From NCBI RefSeq assembly GCF_014138435.1, contig NZ_JACJIM010000001.1, positions 434,001 to 498,000 on the forward strand: a stretch of 64,000 nt of DNA, in the 5' to 3' direction. Under the pieces are notes generated by a model. It did no database searches and was not told where the DNA came from. It saw only the letters and a list, made by a program, of their open reading frames with translations. Positions 1 to 8,984 of this stretch are shown here, piece after piece; within the stretch, counting starts at the first letter, position 1, and each line of letters begins with the position of its first letter. This DNA is from Methylobacterium fujisawaense. Lineage in GTDB: Bacteria > Pseudomonadota > Alphaproteobacteria > Rhizobiales > Beijerinckiaceae. A program made the translations under genes and the position numbers.

Positions 1-1
1 C

Positions 2-130
2 CGCGCCTCGGTGGAGGGCCCGGGCAGCCCCTGCCCGCCGGATCTCCTGCGCCTGTCCACGGGCATCGAGGACACGGAGGACCTGTACGGCGATCTCGAC
101 CAGGCTCTGCGCAGCGCCCACGGGGGCTGA
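2..130 (+). CDS. C-terminal fragment of a Cys/Met-metabolism PLP-dependent enzyme
   Basis: The window opens inside this gene and only the last 42 codons before the TGA are present. The translated tail contains [20 protein letters not shown], which is the characteristic end of the cystathionine gamma-synthase / O-succinylhomoserine sulfhydrylase / methionine gamma-lyase superfamily (RLSxGIExxxDLxxDLxxAL). These enzymes use PLP for trans-sulfuration or gamma-elimination chemistry in methionine and cysteine metabolism. The active-site lysine region lies outside the window, so the particular enzyme cannot be decided. The next gene starts about 90 bp downstream on the same strand. Confidence 0.8.
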   Translation, partial: RASVEGPGSPCPPDLLRLSTGIEDTEDLYGDLDQALRSAHGG

Positions 131-222
131 TTGTCGAGGGCGGTTGGTGCCGAACGGGTTCCTGGCGCGTTGTGCCGGCAGTTCCGACGGCGCACGCCGC
201 CACAGATCGCGAGTCCGACGAC

Positions 223-702
223 ATGACGACCCGTTTCCGCGCGATGGTCCCCGGCACCTTCGCGCTGCTCACCCTGGCGCTCGCCCCGCTCTCGGCGCGC
301 GCCGACGCCGTCCCGACTCTCGATGTCGAGCGGACCTGCCAGTCGGCGCAGGTCACCAACACGTCCATCAGCGACAAGGCGAATTACGACGGCTGCCTCC
401 GCTCCGAGCGCGAAGCCCGGAAGGAGGCCGAGCGGCACTGGAGCAGCTACACCCCCGCCGCCAAGCGCCAGTGCGAGGATCAGTTCAAGGCAGGCGGCTA
501 TCCGTCCTACGTCGAGATGGTGACCTGCCTGGAACTCGCCTCCGGCACCGTGCCGACGCAGAGCGACGAGGGCGGCCGCGCGGTGGGCGGTCCGGGCTCG
601 CCGCGGGACGTGAAGGTACAGCGCGAAGGCGCCGCCAACCTCACCAAGGAGCCGCCCGCGAGCCAGCGCACGGATCCCATGAAGGTGCTGGAGAACAAAT
701 AG
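223..702 (+). CDS. Small secreted hypothetical protein
   Basis: A 159-residue protein of unknown function. Residues 1-27 form a clear Sec signal peptide: a basic start, a hydrophobic stretch (FALLTLALAPL) and a likely cut after SARA. The mature part has four cysteines (CQSAQ, GCLRSE, QCEDQF, TCLELA), which suggests two disulfides in the periplasm. It also has a charged helical stretch with many Arg/Glu and ends in a Pro/Glu/Lys-rich tail. An in-frame ATG exists at 172, but only the start at 223 puts a signal peptide at the N terminus. I do not recognise the family. Confidence 0.7.
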   Translation: MTTRFRAMVPGTFALLTLALAPLSARADAVPTLDVERTCQSAQVTNTSISDKANYDGCLRSEREARKEAERHWSSYTPAAKRQCEDQFKAGGYPSYVEMVTCLELASGTVPTQSDEGGRAVGGPGSPRDVKVQREGAANLTKEPPASQRTDPMKVLENK

Positions 703-830
703 GCCCGCGCGCCGGAGACCGTCCCGGCCGCGGCGGGCGCCGACGAGCCATTCTCCCGGCGCCTAGGCATAGGACCGAGGCGGCGTGCTAAGGGCGGTCA
801 TCCCCGCCTTCCCGCACGCCGCCCGGATCC

Positions 831-1760
831 GTGAACGCCCTCGCCATCATCGCCCCGATCTTCGGGATCGTCCTGATCGGCTGGGCGACAGCCCTCGCGG
901 GCCTTCTCTCCGACAAGGTGAGCGACGGTCTGTCGGAATACGTCTTCGCCGTCGCCGTCCCGGCCCTGATCATCGCCACGCTGACCAAGCCCGGCATGAG
1001 CGGGACCGTCACATGGTCCTACTGGGTCGCGTATTTCGGCGGCGCCGCGATCTCGTGGTTCGTCGGCACGCTGATCGCCCGGCGGCGCGCCGGGATCGAG
1101 CGGCGGGGCGCCATCCTGCACGGCTTCGCGGCGAGCCAGTCGAACACGGTGTTCGTCGGCGTGCCGATGATCCTCCAGGCCTATGGCGAGGAGGGCGCCT
1201 TCCCGCTGTTCATGCTGCTCGCCGTCCACCTGCCGCTGATGATGGGCAGCGCCACCTTCCTGATCGAATCCGATTCCGGCCTGCCGGTCCTGGCGCGGAT
1301 CCGGGGGCTCGCCCTGGTGCTGCTGCGCAACCCGATCTTCGTGGCGCTCCTGATCGGCATGGCGATGAAGGGGCTCGGTCTCGCGCCGGTCGGCATCGCC
1401 CGATCGCTCATCGACGCCTTCGCGGGCACCGCCTCCACCTGTGCGCTGGTGGCGCTCGGAGCCGGCCTGAAGCGCTACCGGGTGCTGTTCGACCTCAAGG
1501 GCGCCCTGGTCATCGCCCTCCTGAAGAACCTCCTGCACCCGCTGGCGGTCTGGATCCTGGCCTTCCACGTCTTCGCGATGCCGGCCGCCTATGCGGGCGT
1601 CGCGACCCTGTTCGCCGCCATGCCGGTGGGGATCAACGCCTACCTGCTGGCGGCGCGCTACAAGACCGAAACCGGGATGGTAGCGGCCTCCGTGCTGGTC
1701 TCGACCCTGCTGGCGCCGCTCACCACCCTGGCGTGGCTGATGCTCCTCGGCCGGGCGTGA
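831..1760 (+). CDS. AEC-family permease (auxin efflux carrier / malonate-transporter type)
   Basis: A 309-residue, almost wholly hydrophobic protein with about ten membrane segments in two similar halves, which is the normal size and layout of AEC transporters. Segments such as [14 protein letters not shown] at the N terminus and the Asn-containing stretch [18 protein letters not shown] match the family, where the half-helix signature near NxxFxGxP is usual. Family members move small carboxylates such as malonate or malate, or auxin-like acids, across the inner membrane; the substrate here cannot be read. The start is a GTG at 831. The gene lies about 110 bp before gcdH on the same strand and may or may not be cotranscribed. 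Confidence 0.85.
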   Translation: MNALAIIAPIFGIVLIGWATALAGLLSDKVSDGLSEYVFAVAVPALIIATLTKPGMSGTVTWSYWVAYFGGAAISWFVGTLIARRRAGIERRGAILHGFAASQSNTVFVGVPMILQAYGEEGAFPLFMLLAVHLPLMMGSATFLIESDSGLPVLARIRGLALVLLRNPIFVALLIGMAMKGLGLAPVGIARSLIDAFAGTASTCALVALGAGLKRYRVLFDLKGALVIALLKNLLHPLAVWILAFHVFAMPAAYAGVATLFAAMPVGINAYLLAARYKTETGMVAASVLVSTLLAPLTTLAWLMLLGRA

Positions 1761-1872
1761 CGGCGGCGCCCCGGCGTCACCGCGCGCGTTGGACGGGGCG
1801 TTTTCCGGGTCTAGGGTAGGCGCAAGCGCGGGTCCGCGAGGCCCGGCGCATCCCTGCAGGCGAGGAATTTCG

Positions 1873-3102
1873 ATGAACGCTCCGATGCGCCCTCCGGGCA
1901 GCGCCTCCCCGTCGGCCCCGGCCTCGCCCCGCTTCGTCTGGGACGATCCCTTCCTGCTGGAGGATCAGCTCACCGAGGATGAGCGGGCGATCCGCAACGT
2001 CGCCCAGAGCTTCGCGCAGGAGCAGCTCCTGCCAGGGATCGTCGAGGCCTACGCGAACGAGACGACCGATCCGGGCCTGTTCCGCAAGATGGGCGAACTG
2101 GGCCTCCTCGGCGTCACCCTGCCGGAGGAGTATGGATGCGCCGGCGCGTCCTACGTCGCCTACGGGCTGGTGGCGCGCGCCGTCGAGGCGGTGGATTCCG
2201 GCTACCGCTCGATGATGAGCGTGCAATCCTCCCTCGTGATGTACCCGATCCACGCCTACGGCTCGGAGGAGCAGCGCCAGAAGTTCCTGCCGAAGCTCGC
2301 CTCGGGGGAATGGATCGGCTGCTTCGGCCTCACGGAGCCCGATGCCGGCTCGGATCCGGCCGGCATGAAGACCAAGGCCGAGAAGATCGACGGCGGCTAC
2401 CGGCTCACCGGCGCCAAGATGTGGATCTCGAACGCGCCCTTCGCGGACGTGTTCGTGGTCTGGGCGAAATCCGACGCGCACGAGGGCGCGATCCGCGGAT
2501 TCGTCCTCGAGAAGGGCATGAAGGGCCTGTCGGCTCCGACGCTCAAGGGCAAGCTGTCCCTGCGCGCCTCCACCACCGGCGAGATCGTCATGGAGGGCGT
2601 CGAGGTCGGCGAGGACGCGCTGCTGCCGAACGTCTCGGGGCTGAAGGGGCCGTTCGGCTGCCTCAACCGGGCGCGCTACGGCATCTCCTGGGGCGCAATG
2701 GGCGCCGCCGAGGATTGCTGGCACCGCGCCCGCACCTACACGCTGGAGCGCAAGCAGTTCGGTCGCCCCCTGGCGCAGACCCAGCTCGTCCAGAAGAAGC
2801 TCGCCGACATGCAGACCGAGATCGCGCTGGGCCTCCAGGCCTCGCTGCGGGTCGGGCGGCTGATGGACGAGGGCAAGATGGCGCCGGAGATGATCTCGCT
2901 GGTCAAGCGCAACAATTGCGGCAAGGCGCTGGACATCGCCCGCACCGCCCGGGACATGCACGGCGGCAACGGCATCATGGGCGAGTACCACGTGATGCGC
3001 CACGCCCAGAACCTCGAGACGGTGAACACCTACGAGGGCACCCACGACGTCCACGCCCTGATCCTGGGCCGGGCGCAGACGGGGCTGCAGGCGTTCTTCT
3101 GA
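1873..3102 (+). CDS. gcdH: Glutaryl-CoA dehydrogenase (acyl-CoA dehydrogenase family)
   Basis: A 409-residue flavoenzyme expected to oxidise and decarboxylate glutaryl-CoA to crotonyl-CoA in lysine, tryptophan or aromatic breakdown. The acyl-CoA dehydrogenase signature [14 protein letters not shown], the FAD-binding WISNAPFAD segment and the C-terminal RDMHGGNGI motif are present. The catalytic base is the Glu of [10 protein letters not shown] (about residue 388), as in GCDH rather than short-chain ACADs. The N-terminal [18 protein letters not shown] block is typical of GCDH. The ATG at 1873 follows a GAGGAA ribosome site. No glutaconate or crotonase genes are adjacent, so the pathway role comes from the family alone. 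Confidence 0.92.
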   Translation: MNAPMRPPGSASPSAPASPRFVWDDPFLLEDQLTEDERAIRNVAQSFAQEQLLPGIVEAYANETTDPGLFRKMGELGLLGVTLPEEYGCAGASYVAYGLVARAVEAVDSGYRSMMSVQSSLVMYPIHAYGSEEQRQKFLPKLASGEWIGCFGLTEPDAGSDPAGMKTKAEKIDGGYRLTGAKMWISNAPFADVFVVWAKSDAHEGAIRGFVLEKGMKGLSAPTLKGKLSLRASTTGEIVMEGVEVGEDALLPNVSGLKGPFGCLNRARYGISWGAMGAAEDCWHRARTYTLERKQFGRPLAQTQLVQKKLADMQTEIALGLQASLRVGRLMDEGKMAPEMISLVKRNNCGKALDIARTARDMHGGNGIMGEYHVMRHAQNLETVNTYEGTHDVHALILGRAQTGLQAFF

Positions 3103-3137
3103 GCCCCGGGGGACGCGCCTGCCAGCCGATCCCGCTT

Positions 3138-3240
3138 CTGAGGTGCAGCGGAACCGCCTCGAAAGCGGAGCCCAGGGATCGCGGCGCCGTGCGGACTCCG
3201 CCTTCGAGGCATTAGCAGCGCTCCGGCGTCTCAGGATGCG
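3138..3240. repeat. Palindromic intergenic repeat, family A (degenerate copy)
   Basis: Lies between gcdH and addB, whose 3' ends converge. The left side reads CTGAGGTGC then CCTCGAAAGCGGAG; the right side carries CCTTCGAGGC and ends in TCTCAGGAT. This is the outer-arm / inner-arm arrangement seen more perfectly at 22531-22634 and 24343-24448. It is the most degraded of the three copies. Confidence 0.6.
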
Positions 3241-3277
3241 GGCGCGGGCGGGATGAGTTCGGCCCGATGGGACGGCG

Positions 3278-6200
3278 TCACTCCCCGCCCTCCTCCCCGC
3301 CCAGCGACCATTCCAGCACCCGGGCGAGGTGATCGTAGGCACCGTACTTGCTGGCGTATTGCGGATAGGGGCGCGCCGTATAGGCGGCCTCGCCGGTCAT
3401 GAACCGGGCGAGCAGACCCCGCAGCCGCTCGGCGTGCTCGGCCACGATCGCCGCGACGGCGCGCTCCTCGCCTCTCGGCGGCTTCACCGGCACCGGCACG
3501 AAGGGCTTACGCCCGCCCGAGGCGTGGACGTAGAACAGGTCCGGCGTGACCGTCACGGCCGGCAGATCCGGGAAGGCGCCGTGCATGAGCATCGCGGCCT
3601 CCAGGGTGAGCTGCGGCGAGAAGCCGGAGAAGATCTGCTTGGCAGAGGGCGGCGTGCCGGTCTTGTAGTCGACGATGCAGGCAGTGCCGTCCGGGCGCAG
3701 CTCGATCCGGTCGGCCCGGGCGCGCAGCGTAAAGGTCTCCCGGCCCATCGGGATCACCCAGCGCCCGGAAACCTCGGGGTGGATCCGGCTCAGCCCGGGC
3801 CGGCGCTGCGTCTCCCAGTCGAGATAGGCCGCGGCCATGCGCTCGTAGCGCGGCCACCACTCGGCGTAGAGGTTCGGGTACTCCGCCTCGATCTCCGCGA
3901 AGGCGTTCACCGCGAGGTTCAGGAGGCGCTCCGCCGGATCCGGGGGCAGATCCTGCGGATGCCGGCGGGCGAACTCGGCGAAGACCTCGTGCACCAGGGA
4001 GCCGCGGGTCGCGACGCTCGGCGCCGCCGCCAGCGGATCGAGAGGGTCGAGCCCGAGCACGTGGCGGGCGAAGATGCTGTAGGGATCGCGCACCAGCGTC
4101 TCGATCTCGGTGACGCTGAGGGAGCGCGGAAACAGCGCCGGGTCCGGCTTGGGCGCGGGGCGCTTCAGCCGCGGCTCCGGAGGGGCGGCGTCGAGCCGGG
4201 CCGCGAGGCCGTTGAACCGGCGCCCGGCGTCCAGGACCGTCTCCCAGGTTGCGTCGCCCGAGAGCGCGCGCAGGCGCTGGATCAGCCGCGACGGCACGGT
4301 CGGCGCGCCTTCGCGCTTCAGGGCCCGGGTGATCACCGCGTCCCGGCAGCCCAGCGCCTGCACGAAATCGTGGGCCATCTGCCCGATGCGCCGCTCGGGC
4401 GGGTTGAGGCCGACCCGCTCGCGCATCGGCCGGTTGAGGAACGAATCGGTCAGCGTGCGCACCGGCCAGACGCCCTCGTCGAGCCCGCCGAGCACCACCC
4501 GGTCGACAGAGAGCAGGCGCGCCTCCAGCAGGCCGAGGATGCGCAGTCGCGGATGCGGCGCCTCGCCCGAGCAGGCGACGGTGCGTTCCCGGGCAAGCGA
4601 CGTGAAGAAGGTGGCGTAATCGTCGAACCGACCCGGCATCAGGTCGGGCTCGGCCATCTCCAGATCGTCGAACAGGGCGTCGAGGCAGGACAGGGATCCG
4701 TCCGGCTCCTCCTCGGGGGCGTCCTCCGGCCCGGCGATCAGCTGGTCGCAGGCCTCCCGATGGCGTGCGGCCGTCGCCACGAGGTCGCACGCCCCCGTCC
4801 CGTCCGGGCCCGGGAAATCCCGGAACACCAGATCCAGCCGGTCGAGCAGGTCCGCGGCCAAGTCCCAGTCGATATCCTTCAGGCGGCGCTTGGCCCGGGG
4901 TCGGCGCTCGGGCGGTCCGGCGCGCTCGGCGGCGAGGGCATGGCGCAGGCCGTCGAAACCCGGGGCCGGAACCGGGCCGCGCAGCAGCCCGATCTCCAGG
5001 GCCGCGGCACCCCGGACCACCTCCGCGCGTGGCAGACCAAGATGGACCATCGGGTGCGAGAGCAGCGCGATCAGCCGGGCCGGGATCGTGTCCGCCTGGC
5101 TGCGGGCGAGATCGGCGGCGAGTTCCGCGGCGAGCCGGGCGAGCCGCCCGGCCGGGCTTCCGGCCAGGGACAGGCCGGCGGAATCCTCGGCGACGATGCC
5201 CCAGCGCAGGAGTTCGACGGCGACCCGGCCGGCGAGCCCCCGGTCGGGCGTGATGAGGGCCACGGTGGCGCCGGGGGTCTGGAGGGTCTCGCGCAGCGCC
5301 AACGCCGCGACCAGCGCCTCCTCGCGCTCGTCGGCGGCCTCGGCCAGCGCCAGTCCTTCGAGGCCGCGCCGGGCGACGGTGTCGCGCTCGGCCGGGTCGA
5401 GGGCGGCCCAGGCGTCGGTCGTGTCGGCCGGCCGCAGAGCCTGCGACAAGAGCGCGGCCCGCGCAGCCTGGCCGGCGTCGGGCGCGCCGAGGGCGACGAT
5501 CTCCGCGCGGTCCAGGTTGAGGTTCTCAGGCCCGAGCAGCCGGTGCAGCACCGCCTGCGGGTGGCCGTGCGCGATGACGCGGGAAAAGCCCTCGCCGGTG
5601 TCGATGCCGTCCCAGCCGGCCGCGTCGAGGTCGAGGTCGAGCCCGGGCAGCACCACCGCGCCCCGCGGCAGCTTCGCTACGGCGGCGATGAGGCGGGCGG
5701 TGGCGGGGACCGAGCCGAGCGAGCCGGCGACGATCACGGGGTCCGGCGTCGCATTGCGCGACAGACGCCGCTCCTCGGCCAGCACGAGGCCGCGGGCGCG
5801 GGCGACGGGATCGGCGAGGCCCCGCTCGGACAGAAGCTTCGGCCAGTTCTCGGCGGCGATCTTCACGAAGTCGAGGGTCAGGCCGAAGTAGCGGGAATAT
5901 TCGGCCTCGACGGCGGCGCCGATCTCCGACCAGGGCAGACCCTCGACGGTGAGGGCGTCCATCAGCCGTTCGAGATCACCGGCGAGGCCGACCGCGTCGG
6001 CCGGGGAGGACGGCACGAGGAACGGCACCTCGGCGTCCAGCGGCAGCAGGGTCCGGTCGACGGTCTTGGCCCAGGCCTGGACGAGGCGGGCGAGGATCAG
6101 CCGGCGCTCCAGCGGAGGCATCGGCGCGCTCAGGGGATCGGCGTTGGCCTCCAGCAGCGGCTCGGCGGCGAGGTCGAGTTCCGCCTCGTCGGCCTCCCCG

Positions 6201-6442
6201 AGAGGAATCATCCGCGGCAGTAGGGTGGCCCGACCGGGCGCGTCCCGGCCAAGCCTCTCGGCCAGGATCGCGCCGAGCGCCCGGGCGGCGCGGCGGGTCG
6301 GCAGGTAGATCGTGACGGCGGCGAGCGCCAGCGGATCGTCCGCGACCGGCCCGACGAGCCGGCCGGAGAGCAGCGCCTCGGCGAGCGTCGGAAGGAACGG
6401 GACGCCGCGGGAGATGGTGAAGACGGCGTGTCGGGCGGGCAT
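3278..6442 (-). CDS. addB: Double-strand break repair protein AddB
   Basis: A 1054-residue protein, the usual size of alphaproteobacterial AddB, the helicase-like/nuclease subunit that works with AddA to process DNA ends for recombination. The N terminus (VFTISRGVPFLPTLAEALL) and IYLPTRRAARAL are typical of the family. A PDDEXK nuclease domain at the C terminus shows GSLVHEVFAEFA, ADRIEL and the catalytic VDYKTG. There is no Walker A GKT in the first 50 residues and no Cys flanking the nuclease domain where Firmicutes AddB holds its iron-sulfur cluster; both absences are expected in this lineage. The ATG at 6442 was chosen because upstream residues do not look like AddB. AddA, often the next gene downstream in alphaproteobacteria, is absent here. 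Confidence 0.9.
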   Translation of the reverse strand: MPARHAVFTISRGVPFLPTLAEALLSGRLVGPVADDPLALAAVTIYLPTRRAARALGAILAERLGRDAPGRATLLPRMIPLGEADEAELDLAAEPLLEANADPLSAPMPPLERRLILARLVQAWAKTVDRTLLPLDAEVPFLVPSSPADAVGLAGDLERLMDALTVEGLPWSEIGAAVEAEYSRYFGLTLDFVKIAAENWPKLLSERGLADPVARARGLVLAEERRLSRNATPDPVIVAGSLGSVPATARLIAAVAKLPRGAVVLPGLDLDLDAAGWDGIDTGEGFSRVIAHGHPQAVLHRLLGPENLNLDRAEIVALGAPDAGQAARAALLSQALRPADTTDAWAALDPAERDTVARRGLEGLALAEAADEREEALVAALALRETLQTPGATVALITPDRGLAGRVAVELLRWGIVAEDSAGLSLAGSPAGRLARLAAELAADLARSQADTIPARLIALLSHPMVHLGLPRAEVVRGAAALEIGLLRGPVPAPGFDGLRHALAAERAGPPERRPRAKRRLKDIDWDLAADLLDRLDLVFRDFPGPDGTGACDLVATAARHREACDQLIAGPEDAPEEEPDGSLSCLDALFDDLEMAEPDLMPGRFDDYATFFTSLARERTVACSGEAPHPRLRILGLLEARLLSVDRVVLGGLDEGVWPVRTLTDSFLNRPMRERVGLNPPERRIGQMAHDFVQALGCRDAVITRALKREGAPTVPSRLIQRLRALSGDATWETVLDAGRRFNGLAARLDAAPPEPRLKRPAPKPDPALFPRSLSVTEIETLVRDPYSIFARHVLGLDPLDPLAAAPSVATRGSLVHEVFAEFARRHPQDLPPDPAERLLNLAVNAFAEIEAEYPNLYAEWWPRYERMAAAYLDWETQRRPGLSRIHPEVSGRWVIPMGRETFTLRARADRIELRPDGTACIVDYKTGTPPSAKQIFSGFSPQLTLEAAMLMHGAFPDLPAVTVTPDLFYVHASGGRKPFVPVPVKPPRGEERAVAAIVAEHAERLRGLLARFMTGEAAYTARPYPQYASKYGAYDHLARVLEWSLGGEEGGE

Positions 6443-6595
6443 GGGCGGGCTTCTACGCCCGCCGAGGCGGCTCGGACAGGGGGCGCGGGGTCGAGATGCG
6501 GGGATCGGACGGGTCTCCCACGCGCCCTCCCCCGTCTGCGGGCGACCGGATTCACATCTCAGTCTGGCAGCACGGGCACCGGAGGACGCGCGGGT

Positions 6596-6622
6596 CCCCT
6601 CCCCCACGCGGGAAAGGGGGGG
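6596..6622. repeat. Degenerate C-run/G-run palindrome, family B-like
   Basis: In the 262-bp spacer between addB and the TcuA-like gene. CCCCTCCCCCACGCGGG followed by a G-run forms an imperfect hairpin. Its core resembles the right arm of the better repeat at 19448-19527 (CCTCTCCCGCACGGGAGAGG). It may be a decayed copy or a simple hairpin terminator for the TcuA-like gene. Confidence 0.35.
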
Positions 6623-6704
6623 CGCGTCGGGCCCGGTCCGGGCCGATGGGCAAGCACCCTAGCCCCCACGGAAGACGGAGCCGGTCGCGCTCGGCCGAGG
6701 GTCC

Positions 6705-8201
6705 TCAGCCCCGCGCCCCCGCGGCGGCGCCGTAGCCGGCGCGGCGGCCGAACACGACGCCGGAAGTCAGCCCCGAGCCGCCGGGATAGCCGTTGAAGAA
6801 CACGCCGCCCACCATCTCGCCGCAGGCGTAGAGGCCAGGGATCGCACGGCCGTCCTCGCGCTTCACGCCGCCATCGTCGCCGACCTCGACGCCGCCATAG
6901 GTGAAGGTGATGCCGCCGGTGACCGGGTAGGCTTTGAACGGCCCGGTCTCGATCGTCTGGGCCCAGTTCGACTTCGGCAGGGCGAGACCCTTCGTGCCGC
7001 GCCCGTCCTTGACGGTCGGGTCGAACGGCACGGTCCCGTCCACGGCGGCGTTGAAATCCGCGATGGTCCTCTTCGCGGCTGCGCGGTCGATGCCGTCGAG
7101 CCTGTCGAGGAGCCCGTCCAGGGTATCCGCCTCGACGAAATGCGCGTCGTGGAACCGGTACTCGCTGTAGAGCAGGTGATCGACCTTGGCGTCGAAGATC
7201 TGCCAGGCCACGTGGCCGGGCTGCTCCATGATCGCGCGGCCGAACTGGGCATAGGTGTAGTTGCGGAAATCCTTGCCCTCGTCGACGAACCGCTCGCCGT
7301 TCGCGTTGAGCATCAGCCCCAGGAAGTAGCAGATCTTCCGGTAGTGCTTGCGCTCGCCGTGCGGCAGGTCGAGGTTGCCGTAATCGGGCGTGTGCAGGTC
7401 CATCGGCGTGGCGTGGCAGCCGCCGTAGAAGCCGTGGGCCTTCGCGCCGAGGTCCAGGGCCATCTGGAGCCCGTCGCCCTGGTTGTGCGGCGTGCCGCGC
7501 ACCCGGGCCTTGTCCCAGCCCTCGCCGATGAAGCGCGTCCGCAGGGCGGCGTTCGACTCGAAGCCGCCGCAGGCGAGCACCACGGCCTTGGCGCGGAAGG
7601 CTCCCTGCGGCGTCTCCACGCCGACGACGCGTCCGTCCTCGACGGTCAGCCCGGTGGCCGGGCAGCCGTAGCGGATCGTACCGCCGGCCTCGGTGAAGGC
7701 CTCGAGCTCGGTCCGGGCGAGGCCGAAGCCCTCGTCGTGGGTGGCGAGCGTCAGGCCGCCCCAGAATACGAAGCGCCCCTCCTTCTCGAAGGATTGCCGA
7801 GAGTAGATCGGCTCGAACTTCACGCCCTGCGTCGCCAGCCAGCGCAGGGCCGCGCCGCTCTCGTCGATCAGGATGCGCTGCTCGCGCGACAGCGGCCGCC
7901 CGTCGTTGAAGCCGAGCAGGTCCTTCTCGAACGTCTGCGCCGTATAGGCGCCGAAATCGGTGCGCGGCAGGCGCGGATCCTCGGGGTCGGCCAGCAGTGG
8001 GATCAGGTCGTCGTTGCCCGCGTAGACGAAGCGCATGGCGCCTGCCGTGTAGGCGGTGTTGCCGCCGGCGAGATCCTGCTCCGCCTTCTCGATCATCAGC
8101 ACCGAGGCGCCGCGCTCCAGGGCGGCGAGCCCGGCGCTCATGGCGGCGTTTCCCGACCCGACCACCACCACGTCCCACTGCGCGTCGCCCGGGCGCTGCA
8201 T
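6705..8201 (-). CDS. tcuA: FAD-dependent tricarballylate dehydrogenase-like protein (TcuA family)
   Basis: A 498-residue flavoprotein of the succinate dehydrogenase/fumarate reductase flavoprotein superfamily. FAD is bound by VVVVGSGNAAM (residues 11-21), GGNTAYTAGAMRF and the C-terminal GLYACGEMVGGVFFNGYPGG block. Overall it matches TcuA, which oxidises tricarballylate to cis-aconitate so that it can enter the TCA cycle. The ATG at 8201 has a strong AGGAGG-type ribosome site; an open frame continues upstream but overlaps the regulatory region. The gene is divergent from a GntR regulator and close to two carboxylate transporters, which supports a role in tricarboxylate use. The electron-transfer partner TcuB is not in the window. 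Related family members oxidise other acids, so the exact substrate is inferred. Confidence 0.8.
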   Translation of the reverse strand: MQRPGDAQWDVVVVGSGNAAMSAGLAALERGASVLMIEKAEQDLAGGNTAYTAGAMRFVYAGNDDLIPLLADPEDPRLPRTDFGAYTAQTFEKDLLGFNDGRPLSREQRILIDESGAALRWLATQGVKFEPIYSRQSFEKEGRFVFWGGLTLATHDEGFGLARTELEAFTEAGGTIRYGCPATGLTVEDGRVVGVETPQGAFRAKAVVLACGGFESNAALRTRFIGEGWDKARVRGTPHNQGDGLQMALDLGAKAHGFYGGCHATPMDLHTPDYGNLDLPHGERKHYRKICYFLGLMLNANGERFVDEGKDFRNYTYAQFGRAIMEQPGHVAWQIFDAKVDHLLYSEYRFHDAHFVEADTLDGLLDRLDGIDRAAAKRTIADFNAAVDGTVPFDPTVKDGRGTKGLALPKSNWAQTIETGPFKAYPVTGGITFTYGGVEVGDDGGVKREDGRAIPGLYACGEMVGGVFFNGYPGGSGLTSGVVFGRRAGYGAAAGARG

Positions 8202-8234
8202 GCCAACCTCCTCTTCGCCGTTCGGCCTCGCGTT

Positions 8235-8256
8235 ATTGTATACGAGTGCATGCAAT
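8235..8256. promoter_or_regulatory. Candidate GntR operator dyad between tcuA and gntR
   Basis: A 22-bp near-palindrome: left half ATTGTATAC, four spacer bases, right half GCATGCAAT, matching at 7 of 9 positions when one half is reverse-complemented. It sits in the 116-bp divergent intergenic region, 33 bp upstream of the tcuA start and 61 bp upstream of the regulator start. TGTATAC-type half sites are known for FCD-domain GntR proteins. Binding by the adjacent regulator is inferred. Confidence 0.6.
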
Positions 8257-8317
8257 ATGCCGCAAGCGTTTCGGCGGCGTCGGTTTCGGGCTATGGCCAA
8301 GCCGAGGAGAGCCGGGA

Positions 8318-8971
8318 ATGAAGGCGAGCGAATCGGAGCGCTCCAGCGGCGCCGGCGCCTATGAGCGGCTGCTGCGGGCGATCGAGGAGGGCGAACTCGC
8401 GCCCGGCAGCCGCCTGCGCGAGGCGGAGCTGGCCGAGCGGTTTCAGATCAGCCGCACGCCGGTGCGCGAGGCGCTGGGACGGCTGGAGGCGCAGGGCCTC
8501 GTCGCCCACGAACCGCACCGGGGCGCCAGCGTGGCGCAGCTCGATTACGGGCAGGTGAGCGAACTCTACGATCTGCGCGAGGTGCTGGAGGGGACGGCCG
8601 CCCGCCTCGCGGCGATCCATGCGAGCGCGGTCGAGACCGAGATCCTGGAGGAGATGGTCGCCCGGGACCGGACGCTGCTGGGGGACGCGCCAGCGCTCGC
8701 GCGGACCAACCGTCTGTTCCACCGGCAGATCCACGGAGCGGCGCGCAACCGCTTCCTGCAGAGCACGCTGGAGACGATGCGCCTGTCCCTGGTGCTGCTG
8801 CCGGGCGCCACCACGCTGGCGGCCCCCGACCGCGCCGCGGAGTCGCTCACCGAACATGCCGCCATCGTGGCGGCGATCCGGGCGCACGATGCAGACGGCG
8901 CAGAAGCGGCGGCCCGGGCGCATATCCGGGCCGCGTTCAAGGCCCGGATCCGGATCTGGCAGGAGAGCTGA
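8318..8971 (+). CDS. GntR-family transcriptional regulator (FadR/FCD subfamily)
   Basis: A 217-residue regulator. Residues 10-75 are the winged helix-turn-helix, with GELAPGSRLREAELAERF and ISRTPVREALGRLEAQGLV, which is the FCD-type GntR signature. Residues 80-210 are the all-helical FCD ligand domain (YDLREVLEGTAARLAA, RTNRLFHRQIHGAARN, EHAAIVAAIRAHDADGA), whose Asp/His residues usually coordinate a metal and bind a carboxylic acid. The ATG at 8318 follows GAGGAGAG. It is divergent from tcuA and convergent with the MFS transporter gene, so it probably controls this locus in response to a tricarboxylate. The ligand is inferred from neighbours. Confidence 0.88.
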   Translation: MKASESERSSGAGAYERLLRAIEEGELAPGSRLREAELAERFQISRTPVREALGRLEAQGLVAHEPHRGASVAQLDYGQVSELYDLREVLEGTAARLAAIHASAVETEILEEMVARDRTLLGDAPALARTNRLFHRQIHGAARNRFLQSTLETMRLSLVLLPGATTLAAPDRAAESLTEHAAIVAAIRAHDADGAEAAARAHIRAAFKARIRIWQES

Positions 8972-8984
8972 GCGGCGATCGCCC

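Noticed and set aside
3329..6223. A 964-codon open frame on the plus strand across addB
   Set aside because: It is antisense to a clear AddB, and its translation is Arg/Gly/His-rich without domain motifs. Long antisense frames are expected at this GC content.
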